DNA of 64,000 nucleotides, from assembly GCF_014069875.1 (NCBI RefSeq), contig NZ_CP059676.1, positions 1,426,001 through 1,490,000 of the forward strand. Reading direction: 5' to 3'. The notes under the pieces are model-generated. The model saw nothing but the letters and a program-made list of their open reading frames with translations, made no database searches and was not told the DNA's origin. The DNA comes from Flaviflexus equikiangi. Its GTDB lineage: Bacteria; Actinomycetota; Actinomycetes; Actinomycetales; Actinomycetaceae. Below, piece by piece: positions 35,519 to 44,637 of this stretch (its first letter is position 1; every line of letters starts with the position of its first letter). A program made the position numbers and the translations under genes.

Positions 35519-36661
35519 ATGTTTGAGAACGTCACCCCCGAAACTCTGCGCGCCACGGGCTCGCTCAAATGGACTGCTTTTCCGGACTGCCTCGGTATGT
35601 GGGTGGCGGAAATGGACTTCGGGGTGCCGCCCGCCGTCTCGCAGTGCTTGCGCCAGCGCGCCGACAGCGGCGCTCTCGGGTATCTCCCCTCACATCTCGC
35701 CGAGGAGCTGAGGAGTGCGACCGCCGATCTTCTAGCCCGCGACTACTCGTGGACTGTCGATCCTTCAGGCGTGCTCCTCTTTCCCGACGTGTTGACGGGC
35801 CTGCGGGCAACCCTCACTCACGTTGTCCCGGACGGCCCGGTCGTCGTTCCCACCCCTGCCTACATGCCGTTCCTCACGATCCCCGGTGAAGAGGATCGGG
35901 AACTCATCGAAGTTCCCAGCATCGTCGAGGACGGACGCTGGATACTCGATTATGAAAGGCTTGATCGTGCTCTCGCGGGCGGCGGTCTCCTGATCCTGTG
36001 CAACCCGTGGAATCCGGTCGGTCGTGTCCTCGACCGGGAGGAGCTGGCCGCGGTGAGCGAGATCGTGTCCCGGCGCGACGCCATCGTGTTCTCCGATGAG
36101 ATCCACGCACCCCACGTGTTCGAGGGAACGCATGTGCCCTACGCGAGCCTCTCGGAGCAGACAGCGGCCCACACTGTCACGGCCACATCCACCTCGAAGG
36201 GATGGAACACGCCGGGCCTGAAGAGCGCGCAGGTCATTGTCAGCGAACCGATCCGTGCGCTCTTGGCAGCACCGGCCTCGATCATCGAACGCCAGATCAA
36301 CACGGTCGGCGTGGAGGCCGCGATCGCGGTCTATCGTGACTCGACGGACTGGCTCGATGCGGTGAAGGACGAGTTAGAGAGGAATCGGCACCGTCTGACG
36401 GACGTCATCAACACCCTCCCCGGCCTCTCCACGGCCCGCCCCGAGGGCACCTATATCGCGTGGATCGATGCAAGCGGGCTCGCGGCCACCGTGGGGTCCC
36501 CGGTCGAGTTCTTCAGGCGCCACGGGGTTGCCCTCACGGACGGTGCACTGTGCGGCACAGGTTACGACTCGTATCTGCGTCTAGTCTTCGGAACGACGGG
36601 CACCATTCTCGACGAGGCGCTGGACCGCATGGCTGCAGCGGTGGCTGAGGCCACCGGGTAG
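35519..36661 (+). CDS. PatB/MalY-type aminotransferase class I/II (C-S lyase)
   Basis: A 380-residue fold-type I PLP enzyme. The N-terminus SLKWTAFPDCLGMWVAEMDFGVP is the hallmark of PatB/MalY cystathionine beta-lyases. The PLP lysine is in TSTSKGWNTPGLK, with NPWNPVGRV and SDEIHAPHVF contacting the cofactor. It likely cleaves cystathionine or cysteine conjugates. TAGAGT (35507-35512) lies 6 nt before the ATG and there is no ribosome binding site. It is divergent from gltX. Confidence 0.88.
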   Translation: MFENVTPETLRATGSLKWTAFPDCLGMWVAEMDFGVPPAVSQCLRQRADSGALGYLPSHLAEELRSATADLLARDYSWTVDPSGVLLFPDVLTGLRATLTHVVPDGPVVVPTPAYMPFLTIPGEEDRELIEVPSIVEDGRWILDYERLDRALAGGGLLILCNPWNPVGRVLDREELAAVSEIVSRRDAIVFSDEIHAPHVFEGTHVPYASLSEQTAAHTVTATSTSKGWNTPGLKSAQVIVSEPIRALLAAPASIIERQINTVGVEAAIAVYRDSTDWLDAVKDELERNRHRLTDVINTLPGLSTARPEGTYIAWIDASGLAATVGSPVEFFRRHGVALTDGALCGTGYDSYLRLVFGTTGTILDEALDRMAAAVAEATG

Positions 36662-36689
36662 CGCAGGCCCGCCCGCGACTCGCCTCGCT

Positions 36690-37460
36690 TTAGTTCGTCC
36701 GCACCTCGTTGGACAGCACTCCGAGACCCTCGATCTCGATCTCGACCACATCACCGGATTGCAGGGTTCCGACTCCCTCTGGCGTGCCCGTGAGGATCAC
36801 GTCGCCGGGCAGGAGCGAGAACGAGTGGGAGATGTAGGAGACAAGCTCAGTCACGCCGCGGATCATGAGGGACGTGCGGCTGTCCTGCCTCAGTTCTCCG
36901 TTGACCCTGGATTGGATGGAGACGTCGGTCGGATCGAAGTCAAGATCGATGACGGGGCCGAGGGGGCACGATGTGTCGAACCCTTTCGCTCTCGACCACT
37001 GGGGCTCCTCGCGCTGGATGTCTCGGGCAGTCACATCGTTCGCGATCGTGTAGCCGTAGATGACCTCGGGGACGCGCGCCGGCGGCACATCCTTGCAGGG
37101 GCGTCCGATGACGATTGCGAGCTCAGCCTCATAGGCGATCTCCTGGGACCACGACGGCTGGATGATGAAGTCATCGGGGCCGATGACAGACGTGTTGGGC
37201 TTGAAGAACAGGAGGGGCGTCGCAGGTTCCTCCGACCCCATCTCTTCGATGTGGGCGGCATAGTTCCGTCCGACAGCGACGACCTTCGAGCGCGGAATAA
37301 CAGGTGATAGGACGCGGGTTCCCTTCCGCGGCACACGCTGGCCCGTCGTGTCGAGACCTTGGAAGATCGGGTCGCCGGCGAGGACGACATATTCGTCGCT
37401 GTCGTGATCGACGATGGCGTAGCGGGGTCCGGATTCGAGTGAGATACGAGCAATCTGCAT
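36690..37460 (-). CDS. Fumarylacetoacetate hydrolase family protein
   Basis: A 256-residue member of the FAH superfamily, metal-dependent hydrolases or decarboxylases of acylpyruvates. The motifs VGRNYAAHIEEMG, EAELAIVIGRPCKDVP and GYTIANDVTARDIQ supply the metal-binding acidic residues, followed by GDVILTGTPEGVG. The substrate is unknown; acylpyruvase or oxaloacetate decarboxylase activity is common in the family. TAGGCT lies 6 nt before the ATG on this strand, so a leaderless transcript is likely. In Actinobacteria such genes are often near gltX. Confidence 0.87.
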   Translation of the reverse strand: MQIARISLESGPRYAIVDHDSDEYVVLAGDPIFQGLDTTGQRVPRKGTRVLSPVIPRSKVVAVGRNYAAHIEEMGSEEPATPLLFFKPNTSVIGPDDFIIQPSWSQEIAYEAELAIVIGRPCKDVPPARVPEVIYGYTIANDVTARDIQREEPQWSRAKGFDTSCPLGPVIDLDFDPTDVSIQSRVNGELRQDSRTSLMIRGVTELVSYISHSFSLLPGDVILTGTPEGVGTLQSGDVVEIEIEGLGVLSNEVRTN

Positions 37461-37491
37461 AGCCCTAGCCTAGCGTGGCAAACTGGGAGCG

Positions 37492-38409
37492 ATGACTATT
37501 CTTTCCCCCGACCTGTGGTGGTCTCTGCACACAGACCACGTCGAGAAGGCCCGGCAGCGCTCGGCTGGACACGAGGCGAGACGGCGCAGCGCCGAGAAGC
37601 ATGCGATCGAGGACTTTCTGTGGGAGTATTACCCGCTCCGCCCCGGCCTCCTCGCACGCTGGCATCCCGGCGCGGGCGTGGGGCTTCTGAGGCCTCCCTC
37701 GAATCATGTCGGGGCGGAGGAATACGAGAAGCGTCTCGCGTGGCGGTGGCATCGGGAGGTCGATGGTGTTCTCAGACTTGACCTCGACGACTATCTTGCC
37801 GCCCGGGGCCGGGGCGTTCGCTTCGTCCACGATCTGACCCGCAGCGTTCTCGATCGGACACCGACATTCGCGTGTTTCGGCTGGCACGAATGGTGCATGG
37901 TGTATGGCGGGGAGAAGCGGCACGACATTCCCCTTCGTCTTGGCCAGGCAGGCACTGACCGTGCTGTCGACAGTGCGCACGTCAGGTGCTCCCACTATGA
38001 CGCTTTCCGTTTCTTCACAGAGCCCGCCATGCCGCACAATACGGTCCATCCCACACGGGAGAGGGTGCTCGACATGGAGCAGGGCGGCTGCCTCCACACC
38101 AACATGGATCTTCTCAAGTGGTGCCTTCAGCTGGGGCCCGCGATTCCCGGGGACCTCCTCCTTGACGTCTTCGACCTTGCGCGAGAGATCCGGTGGATGG
38201 ACATGGCGGCCGCGCCCTACGATCTGTCTGGTCTCGGTCTTGAGCCCATCCCGATCGAGACGACGGAGGGACGAGTGGCCTATGTGTCTCGCCAGAAGGA
38301 GTTCGCCGGCCGCGCACATCCCCTGCGGCAGCGTCTCCACGCGATCACGGTCCGCCTCGCGGCTGTGCCAAAACCTGGCGGGAACGCCAGCGATGAGAAG
38401 GCGATCTAG
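37492..38409 (+). CDS. Uncharacterised actinobacterial protein (often labelled 3-methyladenine DNA glycosylase)
   Basis: A 305-residue soluble protein rich in Trp, His and Arg. The segment AIEDFLWEYYPLRPGLLARWHPGAGV is characteristic of a family that, from memory, public annotations call 3-methyladenine DNA glycosylase, but none of the AlkA, Tag or Aag motifs are visible, so I do not assert that activity. Conserved-looking motifs include FGWHEWCMVYGG, RCSHYDAFRFF and QGGCLHTNMDLLKW, which suggest an enzyme with a defined active site. It converges on the sortase gene with a 4-nt overlap. Confidence 0.65.
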   Translation: MTILSPDLWWSLHTDHVEKARQRSAGHEARRRSAEKHAIEDFLWEYYPLRPGLLARWHPGAGVGLLRPPSNHVGAEEYEKRLAWRWHREVDGVLRLDLDDYLAARGRGVRFVHDLTRSVLDRTPTFACFGWHEWCMVYGGEKRHDIPLRLGQAGTDRAVDSAHVRCSHYDAFRFFTEPAMPHNTVHPTRERVLDMEQGGCLHTNMDLLKWCLQLGPAIPGDLLLDVFDLAREIRWMDMAAAPYDLSGLGLEPIPIETTEGRVAYVSRQKEFAGRAHPLRQRLHAITVRLAAVPKPGGNASDEKAI

Positions 38410-39302
38410 GCCCTATTGCGACGTGGTCGTCCCGACTGCCACACGTAGGCCGCGAGAAGGGATAGTCCGAGGCCGAACCAGACGGCCCACCACGGGAAGC
38501 CTGGAATATCGGGGGCTGCTCCCACATTCGCCATGTCGCTGAGCGGTGTGGGGGTGATGCGGTCACCGGTGACGAGGATGCGATGCGTGTTGACACCCAG
38601 CGGTGTACACGTGACGAGGGTGACCATGTCACGGCCCGACTGGGCGTAGAGGGATTCCGTCTCATGGGGCTGGACGACCTTCGTCTCGGACACGCGATAG
38701 GTGAGAACCTCTCCGAACACTTCGATGGTGAACGTGTCGCCGATGTCGAGCTGGTCGAGATTGTTGAACATGGTGGCGGACGCGAGCCCGCGGTGGGCGG
38801 TGAGGACGGAATGGGTGTCGATGCCGCCGACTGGCAGCGATGTTCCTTCGAGGTGTCCGACGCCCTCGAGGAGGGTTTGGTCGGAGGTGCCGTGATAGAC
38901 GGGGAGATCGAGGTCGATGGTCGGGATCTTCAAGCGTGCCATGACGTCGACGCCGCGAGCGCTCAGCATGTCTCGATAGGAGAGCCTCTCGTTGACGGTC
39001 GCCCCGTCGCCGGTGGGCACTCGCTCGTTGACGCCGAGAAAGGCGCCGGCCTGCAGGCTTGCGTTGTATTCGTGCGCGAGTGCGAGCTGCTCTGTTGCGG
39101 TGGGGTGAAGATCGGAATCGACGACGACCGAGTATTGTCCGATGATCTGCGACTGGTTGTACTGGGATACCCAGGCGGCTGTCGTCGGGTAGAGGAGCAT
39201 GACCATGCCGACGAGTGCGATGACGGTGACGACGGCGGGCACGAGACGCAGCCGCCATCTCTCGCGCTCAGTCTTCTCACGCTCTGCTACGAGTGTTGCC
39301 AT
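38406..39302 (-). CDS. srtC: Class C (pilin) sortase
   Basis: A 298-residue membrane transpeptidase that joins pilin subunits. A hydrophobic helix (about residues 22-38) anchors the N-terminus and another lies near the C-terminus (about 275-292). The catalytic triad is His170 (LTAHRGL), Cys232 (TLVTCTPLG) and Arg241 (NTHRILV). The usual class C lid motif Asp-Pro-aromatic ahead of the core is not seen; residues 88-115 are instead VNERVPTGDGATVNERLS-like. The ATG at 39302 follows GGGAG. It is the third gene of the fimbrial operon. Confidence 0.92.
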   Translation of the reverse strand: MATLVAEREKTERERWRLRLVPAVVTVIALVGMVMLLYPTTAAWVSQYNQSQIIGQYSVVVDSDLHPTATEQLALAHEYNASLQAGAFLGVNERVPTGDGATVNERLSYRDMLSARGVDVMARLKIPTIDLDLPVYHGTSDQTLLEGVGHLEGTSLPVGGIDTHSVLTAHRGLASATMFNNLDQLDIGDTFTIEVFGEVLTYRVSETKVVQPHETESLYAQSGRDMVTLVTCTPLGVNTHRILVTGDRITPTPLSDMANVGAAPDIPGFPWWAVWFGLGLSLLAAYVWQSGRPRRNRA

Positions 39303-39320
39303 GACCAACTCCCATGGGTC

Positions 39321-39344
39321 GGCGGGGAGGAGAACCTCCCCGCC
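39321..39344 (-). terminator. Intercistronic hairpin between pilin and sortase genes
   Basis: A perfect 10-bp GC stem (39321-39330 with 39335-39344) with a 4-nt loop lies between the pilin stop and the sortase start. No T run follows, so it probably attenuates or stabilises message rather than ending it, keeping sortase lower than pilin. Confidence 0.6.
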
Positions 39345-39358
39345 GTCCTGCTAGATGA

Positions 39359-40807
39359 CTATCGGATTGTCTTGCGTCGGTGGTTGACGAGTGCTGTGCC
39401 ACCGGCGATGGAGAGGAGGCCAGCTCCGCCCAGGGTGAGGAGGAGGACGCCGCTCGCGCCCGTCAGGGGCAGGTCCACGGAGGGCTTCTGCACGTTCTCC
39501 ACCTCGACGAGGACTGCCTGCTCGAGGGAGCCAGCCGTCACTGTGACCGCGATGGGTCCCGCGTCGCCGGTCGTGTAGCCGACGGGGGGCTGGGTCTCGA
39601 CGAGCCAGTAGTCGCCGGCCCTGAGGCCGCTGAGGATGATCTCGCCATCGGCATCCGTGCTGAAGGTCGACGTGCCCGAGATGCTGACTGGGTTCGTCAG
39701 CGCGTTCGCGTCGGCGAGAGTGGAGAAGACCTGGAACTGTGCTCCCTGGAGGTAGTCGGTCTCTTCCCCATTCATCGCGTACTTGAGGATCTGGACGGCA
39801 CCCCAGTCGGTGACCGCGTCCGCGGTGCCCTCGAATTCGTTGATGAAGAAGGTTGCTTCGTTCTCGATCGTGCCGTCGCCGATCGACAGGACGGTGGTTC
39901 CGACCTCGACCGTGAGTGTTCCGCCCTGCGCGCCGGCAAGCTTGGCAAGGCCACCGGTGGTGAACGTGAGGGAGATGAGCCCGCTCGAGCCGACAGGCGG
40001 CAGGACGAGGTCGAAGTCTGTCGCGAGTAGCGCGACCGTCGCATCCGTTGCATCCGTCAGGGTGAGGGATGCTGTGGCGAATCCCAGCCTGGAATCGAGA
40101 GTATCGGTGATGGAGAAGAGGTCGAAAGTATCTCCTTCGGCGAGGTAGGGAACCTCTGACGTGATGGTCCAGTCGACGACATCGCCGAGGCCGAGGGCAG
40201 CAGCATCATCAACGACCTTGTCGATGGTCGTCACCGCGTTCTTCGGGTAGACGTTGACGTCGTAGATCCACTGGTTGTCTCCCGTGGGAAGGGGGACGCT
40301 GACGAGGAACGGCTGTGCCTTGATCGCGATGGGATTGTCGCCGACATTCGTTTCCGTCACGAGGTAGAGACCCACGGGAAGGTCGGCGAATGTTGCGGTT
40401 CCCGCTGCCTCTGCACCGGCGCCGGTCACGCCCGTATCTGCCTCGCCAAGCGGGTAGGTGACGGGGTCGGCCATGACCGCGGCAGCCGTGAGGCCCTCTG
40501 TCATGTCCCACCCCTGGTAGGTGGTGAGATCGATCGAGGTCACCTGTTGCACCGTGAACTCCACGCCGTTCAACGGGGTGTATCCCGTCATGTCCTGCGC
40601 CGTGCCATCGTTGGGAAGGCCGGTCGCCTCGGCAGGCTCTTCGTACTTGTGCACGATGATCGAGCCCGAATCTCCATCCAGGTTCGGCCCGTCGATCAGG
40701 GCAGCGGATGCTGCCATGCCGCCCCCGAGGGCCCCTATCAGTCCGAGGGTGATGGCCCCGAACCCTGCCGCGATGCGCCGCGACAATGACTTCCGTTGTG
40801 TCTGCAT
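39359..40807 (-). CDS. Fimbrial backbone pilin (SpaA/FimA/FimP type)
   Basis: A 482-residue secreted shaft subunit. A signal peptide covers about residues 1-36 (RRIAAGFGAITLGLIGALGGGMAASA). The pilin motif with the polymerising lysine is WIYDVNVYPKNA (Lys189). The E-box YWLVETQPPVGY (400-411) supports an internal isopeptide bond. The cell wall sorting signal LPLTG (446-450) is followed by a membrane helix and an RRK tail. The ATG at 40807 was chosen for the signal peptide; the longer frame is unlikely. It lies between the tip protein and sortase genes, as in the Actinomyces fimQ-fimP-srtC1 and fimB-fimA-srtC2 loci. Confidence 0.93.
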   Translation of the reverse strand: MQTQRKSLSRRIAAGFGAITLGLIGALGGGMAASAALIDGPNLDGDSGSIIVHKYEEPAEATGLPNDGTAQDMTGYTPLNGVEFTVQQVTSIDLTTYQGWDMTEGLTAAAVMADPVTYPLGEADTGVTGAGAEAAGTATFADLPVGLYLVTETNVGDNPIAIKAQPFLVSVPLPTGDNQWIYDVNVYPKNAVTTIDKVVDDAAALGLGDVVDWTITSEVPYLAEGDTFDLFSITDTLDSRLGFATASLTLTDATDATVALLATDFDLVLPPVGSSGLISLTFTTGGLAKLAGAQGGTLTVEVGTTVLSIGDGTIENEATFFINEFEGTADAVTDWGAVQILKYAMNGEETDYLQGAQFQVFSTLADANALTNPVSISGTSTFSTDADGEIILSGLRAGDYWLVETQPPVGYTTGDAGPIAVTVTAGSLEQAVLVEVENVQKPSVDLPLTGASGVLLLTLGGAGLLSIAGGTALVNHRRKTIR

Positions 40808-40879
40808 GAGTTCATCTTTCGTGTGCTGCCGCGTAACGCGGGATGGGTTGAATCGTCGTTGAATCGAGTGATGGGACAT

Positions 40880-43800
40880 TTAGGCCGCCTTATCCATGCG
40901 GTTGCGATGCCGCCATGCCACCAGGAGTGCTGCACCGAGCAGTCCCCCGCCGAAGGAGAGATAGACCCCCGCCCCGGTACCGCCTGTGATGGGGATATCG
41001 ATGGGAGGGATGGGTTCGTTGACGAAGCGATAGATCTCGGACGCTCCCGCGTCCACCTGGATATCGGCGGTCGTCACATCGACCCAATGCGCACTGTTCG
41101 TGTGATCCGGATTCTCAGGAGTGTCACCGATGTAGCGCTGAATGCCCCGCTGGATGAAGGCGAGTTCATTCGTGCCCGTGGTCTCTTCAGACACGGTGTA
41201 GGTGTGTGCGGGACGGACCCAGACTGTGTTCGCCGCCGCGGGATCCTCCGATCCCGTCACGGGGGCGGGGCTCGCCAGTCCGGGGACCACCGGGCTGTCG
41301 GAGGCTGCCGCCGTCAACTGCCATGAGTCGGGCCCTTGGGCCGATATCCCTTGGGGATCGTCCACGAACTTCAGGAGTGTGAGCTGGGAGGTCTCGTTCG
41401 CGATCTCGCAGTCGACCGTTCCGCCGAGCGGAACGCTGACAGCACCGTCGACGGGGGTCACTGTCTCCCCGGAGGCTTCCTCCGTGCAGACCCAGCCATC
41501 ATCGGTCGGGACGTAGATCGCCGAGTATGCTCCTGCGCTCGGCCCCGCGGCATTGTCTGCCTCGGCGAGAACGTAGGGCGTGTCCGCATCGACCTCCCCT
41601 GTCACGGTGCCAGCACCGGATATCGGTGCCCCCTCCAGCGGAGTCCCCGACACTGTCCAGTCGGCGGGGACTGCCGGGCCGTTGCTCACGGTCTTCGTGA
41701 GGACGAGCGTCTGGACGCAGTCGACCGTGTTCGTGATCGTGTAGGTGTTGTCCCCCGCAGCGAGGGTGGCAAGGTAAGCCAGCGAGGCGGGTTCGATGAG
41801 AGTCTCGCCGTTGACCGCGGTCACAGCCGCCGAGACGGTACAGGCTTGGGGAATACCCGAGGTGGTCTCGTTGATTGTGACGGTGTCGCCCTCCGTGTAC
41901 CCGGTCCGTGTCACTCCCCATCCCTGGTTCGTTGCGGCTGCCCCCTCGGGGCCGGTGAGCGTCAGCTGGGCGTTCCAGCCTGCCGGCTGGTCACCATTGG
42001 CCACGCTCTCGCCTTCGATGATCCACTCCTTGTCAACCGTGACAGAGGCATCGACGGGCAGAATCCTGTTCTGCACGAGGCAGCTGACGATGCCCTGCGC
42101 GGACACATTGACCGTGAATCCGAGCTCGCCCGAGTTCGTGACTGGCACCTGCTGCCCGTTGACGAAGCAGCTCGCATTCGCGGACTGTCCGTTGAAGACT
42201 TGCGGAACGATCTCGTAGCCATCCTGCTGGGTCTCGACGAACGTGACAGGCCTGATCGCTGTCGGTTGCGCATCGAAGTTCACGCCGACGTTGAAGTTGC
42301 CGTCCGGCTCGGTCGTCTCGACGATGAGCTGGTTGACGAGGGTTCCCGTGCCGGGTGTCTCCAGGTAGCTGCCGGCGGTCGATGCGGTGAACTCCCAGCC
42401 CGCCGCAGTGGGGTCGATGATCTCGTTGTTCTCGTCAACGGTCTGCTTCGTCACGGTCACCGTTCCGCCGCAGTTCTCTGTCGCGAAATCTCGAAGATTC
42501 TGCTCGAGATCTTCGAAGTTGGAGCGGACGAAGTCGACGCCCTCGTTGGGTCCCGAGATCGAGCTGAGCCTGTTCGTTGCCGCCTGTGTGAAGGCGGCGC
42601 CGCCGATACCGACGGCAATGATCGCCGGTTGGCCTGGCATCGCCTTGACGGCGTTTGCCGAGTGGATGGCCTCGTTCACTTCCGCGATCGACGTCGAGTT
42701 GCCAGTGCCCTGCTGGTTGCGATGGAATGTCGGCGCGCCGTCCGTCAAGAACATGACGATGTCATAGCTCACGCCGGACTCGGCGACCTGGTGGAATCCG
42801 CGATCCCAGTTCGTTCCGCCTTGAATGTTCTCCGGGGTATCTCCCCAGGCATTGATCCGCGCCGTGATCGGCGCCGCGCTCTCGGGAGAGCTCACCGACG
42901 TCAACGGCAACCCGACGTTGTTCGCGCCGTTGGCGGGCGCGTTCGTCGCGAACGTGTAGAGGCCGATTCTCGATGGCGTGCCGGTCAGGGCAGTGACGAA
43001 GCCGTTGGCCGACTGCTTGTACTGAGCCAGGAGCGCCGCGTCGTCCGTCACCGAATTGGAGAGGTCCATGACGAGCGCGATGTCGATGCCGCATTGGTCA
43101 GGCAGCGGGTTGTTTGCACGGACATTGGCCCAGCGGGGAGTCGTCACCGTCGAGTTGAACTGTCGGGGAATCGTCACGGTGCGAGCCGCAGCCGACGCAG
43201 TCGTGGAAATGAGCCCGGAACTGAAGCGGTAGTTGTTCGCCACCTCGGTGAAGGAGGTCGGCGCCGTCCATCCCGCCGGCACGCCGGTCGGGACAGCATA
43301 GAAGGAGCGGCTCTGCGACCCTGTCGTCGAGGGTGCAATGTCGACGATAATCCCGCACTCGCCGTTGGCGTCCGTCGTGCACTCGCCCGCGAGAGTACCT
43401 CCCGCGATCGTGCTTGTCGTTGTGCGATAGAACTGGTAGGTCACGCCCGGCAGGGGGCTGACCGTCTGGGTCGCGTTTCCGGCGCCAGTTCGGGAGCCGC
43501 CCGCCCGGACGATGAGTTTCGTCTGCCTCTCACCCGGGTCCCCCAGTGGAACACCGACCGCAAGGGCCACGATGTCGCGGGAGGCCTCCATCCCTTCGTC
43601 GTTCGCTAGTTCGCTCGGATCTGCGGGCGGGGCAAGGATGTCGAACTCGGGATCCTCCGCGGGCGGTGCCTCGACGGGTTCCTCGACCGGGGCAGGCTCC
43701 CCTTCGTCGACTGGCTCGACGATCGGTTCGACTGTCGGCTCAGTTTCCGCTGGGGGCGAGACGGGCTCCTCTTCGGCGGTCGGGTCTTCTGTCGGGTCTT

Positions 43801-44029
43801 GTGTCGGCTCCTCGACCACGGGCTCCTGCTGGAAGACAAACATGTCGCTGTCCACCGGCTGCTCGTCGGAGGCAGATGCGAGAATAGCTCCCGATCCGAG
43901 GGTCATGGAGGCGACGAGCAGTCCCGCGAATGTGGCACTGAACGTGGCTCTGGTCAGGCGCCATCGATTCGATAGGTCAGCCGGCTTCGATGAGGGCTGT
44001 GGTTCTCTGAGTGGTCCATCGGTATACAC
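40880..44029 (-). CDS. Fimbrial tip adhesin with von Willebrand factor A domain
   Basis: A 1049-residue cell-wall-anchored protein, the first gene of the fimbrial operon. A long signal peptide spans about residues 20-53. A Pro/Glu/Val-rich acidic stalk follows (66-140). A VWA domain (about 310-520) has the MIDAS motif DLSNS (322-326) and TDG (429-431). Several Ig-like or prealbumin-like repeats follow (from about 525 to 1000), then sorting signal IPITG (1012-1016), a membrane helix and an Arg/Lys tail. The GTG at 44029 is preceded by GGGAG at 5 nt and is preferred over the longer frame. It corresponds to FimQ/FimB-type tip fimbrillins. The ligand is unknown. Confidence 0.92.
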   Translation of the reverse strand: MYTDGPLREPQPSSKPADLSNRWRLTRATFSATFAGLLVASMTLGSGAILASASDEQPVDSDMFVFQQEPVVEEPTQDPTEDPTAEEEPVSPPAETEPTVEPIVEPVDEGEPAPVEEPVEAPPAEDPEFDILAPPADPSELANDEGMEASRDIVALAVGVPLGDPGERQTKLIVRAGGSRTGAGNATQTVSPLPGVTYQFYRTTTSTIAGGTLAGECTTDANGECGIIVDIAPSTTGSQSRSFYAVPTGVPAGWTAPTSFTEVANNYRFSSGLISTTASAAARTVTIPRQFNSTVTTPRWANVRANNPLPDQCGIDIALVMDLSNSVTDDAALLAQYKQSANGFVTALTGTPSRIGLYTFATNAPANGANNVGLPLTSVSSPESAAPITARINAWGDTPENIQGGTNWDRGFHQVAESGVSYDIVMFLTDGAPTFHRNQQGTGNSTSIAEVNEAIHSANAVKAMPGQPAIIAVGIGGAAFTQAATNRLSSISGPNEGVDFVRSNFEDLEQNLRDFATENCGGTVTVTKQTVDENNEIIDPTAAGWEFTASTAGSYLETPGTGTLVNQLIVETTEPDGNFNVGVNFDAQPTAIRPVTFVETQQDGYEIVPQVFNGQSANASCFVNGQQVPVTNSGELGFTVNVSAQGIVSCLVQNRILPVDASVTVDKEWIIEGESVANGDQPAGWNAQLTLTGPEGAAATNQGWGVTRTGYTEGDTVTINETTSGIPQACTVSAAVTAVNGETLIEPASLAYLATLAAGDNTYTITNTVDCVQTLVLTKTVSNGPAVPADWTVSGTPLEGAPISGAGTVTGEVDADTPYVLAEADNAAGPSAGAYSAIYVPTDDGWVCTEEASGETVTPVDGAVSVPLGGTVDCEIANETSQLTLLKFVDDPQGISAQGPDSWQLTAAASDSPVVPGLASPAPVTGSEDPAAANTVWVRPAHTYTVSEETTGTNELAFIQRGIQRYIGDTPENPDHTNSAHWVDVTTADIQVDAGASEIYRFVNEPIPPIDIPITGGTGAGVYLSFGGGLLGAALLVAWRHRNRMDKAA

Positions 44030-44637
44030 AATTGCTCCCTTGTCAGGAGTGCTAGCAGTGATCACGAGGCATGCCATCAAGGCAAGCCGGGAAGAGCGTG
44101 CTGGCATCAGCGCCAGTGCCCCGCGTCGACACCCGCGATCGGGCACCGAAGTAGTGGTGATGTGAAACACTACGCATTGCTGAGAATATTCAAACCCCCA
44201 GGGCGCAAAGTGTGACGTAATTCACAGATTTATCGCTAGACTAATTGCGCTTAGTTATGTATATGCCAAATGTCCGCTTTATCCGGTTCCCGACAACACA
44301 CGTACGATCTTCCCAGAAGAGATAAAACAACATAAGAATCTAAATTGACCTTATGTAGCATCATCGGGACCCGATATGCACAGTACACAAAAGGCAATTC
44401 TCAGTCTTTGTACTGCACAAATGGTCTAATCTGACGATGTAAACACTGTCAACAGGCATTTACTAGCACCTTTGTACTATCCAAGCTCTTGGATCACCGT
44501 TCGGTTAAAAAGCGCGACCATGGTCAGCATGTTTAGCAAAATCGAGCCGGAGACGATCACCGACTGGACATGCAGCTGCCCTAGGCATGCGAATACTTAT
44601 GCACAGTCTCTGTATAGCAGGTGGGGTTGATATAGAG
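44030..44637. promoter_or_regulatory. AT-rich intergenic region upstream of the fimbrial operon
   Basis: About 600 bp without a convincing gene and clearly richer in A+T than its surroundings. It must hold the promoter of the minus-strand fimbrial operon. Visible elements are direct copies of TTTGTACT at 44407-44414 and 44471-44478, and an inverted pair CAGTAC (44381-44386) and GTACTG (44410-44415). I could not settle on one promoter. A 36-codon frame from 44520 has no ribosome binding site and is not called. Confidence 0.6.

Noticed and set aside
41336-43609. A 757-codon plus-strand frame opposite the fimbrial tip protein
   Set aside because: Arg/Asp-rich composition, no start signal, and fully antisense to a well-supported surface protein.
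44520-44637. A 36-codon plus-strand frame in the AT-rich region upstream of the fimbrial operon
   Set aside because: No ribosome binding site or promoter in the right place and no recognisable similarity; kept only as a note.
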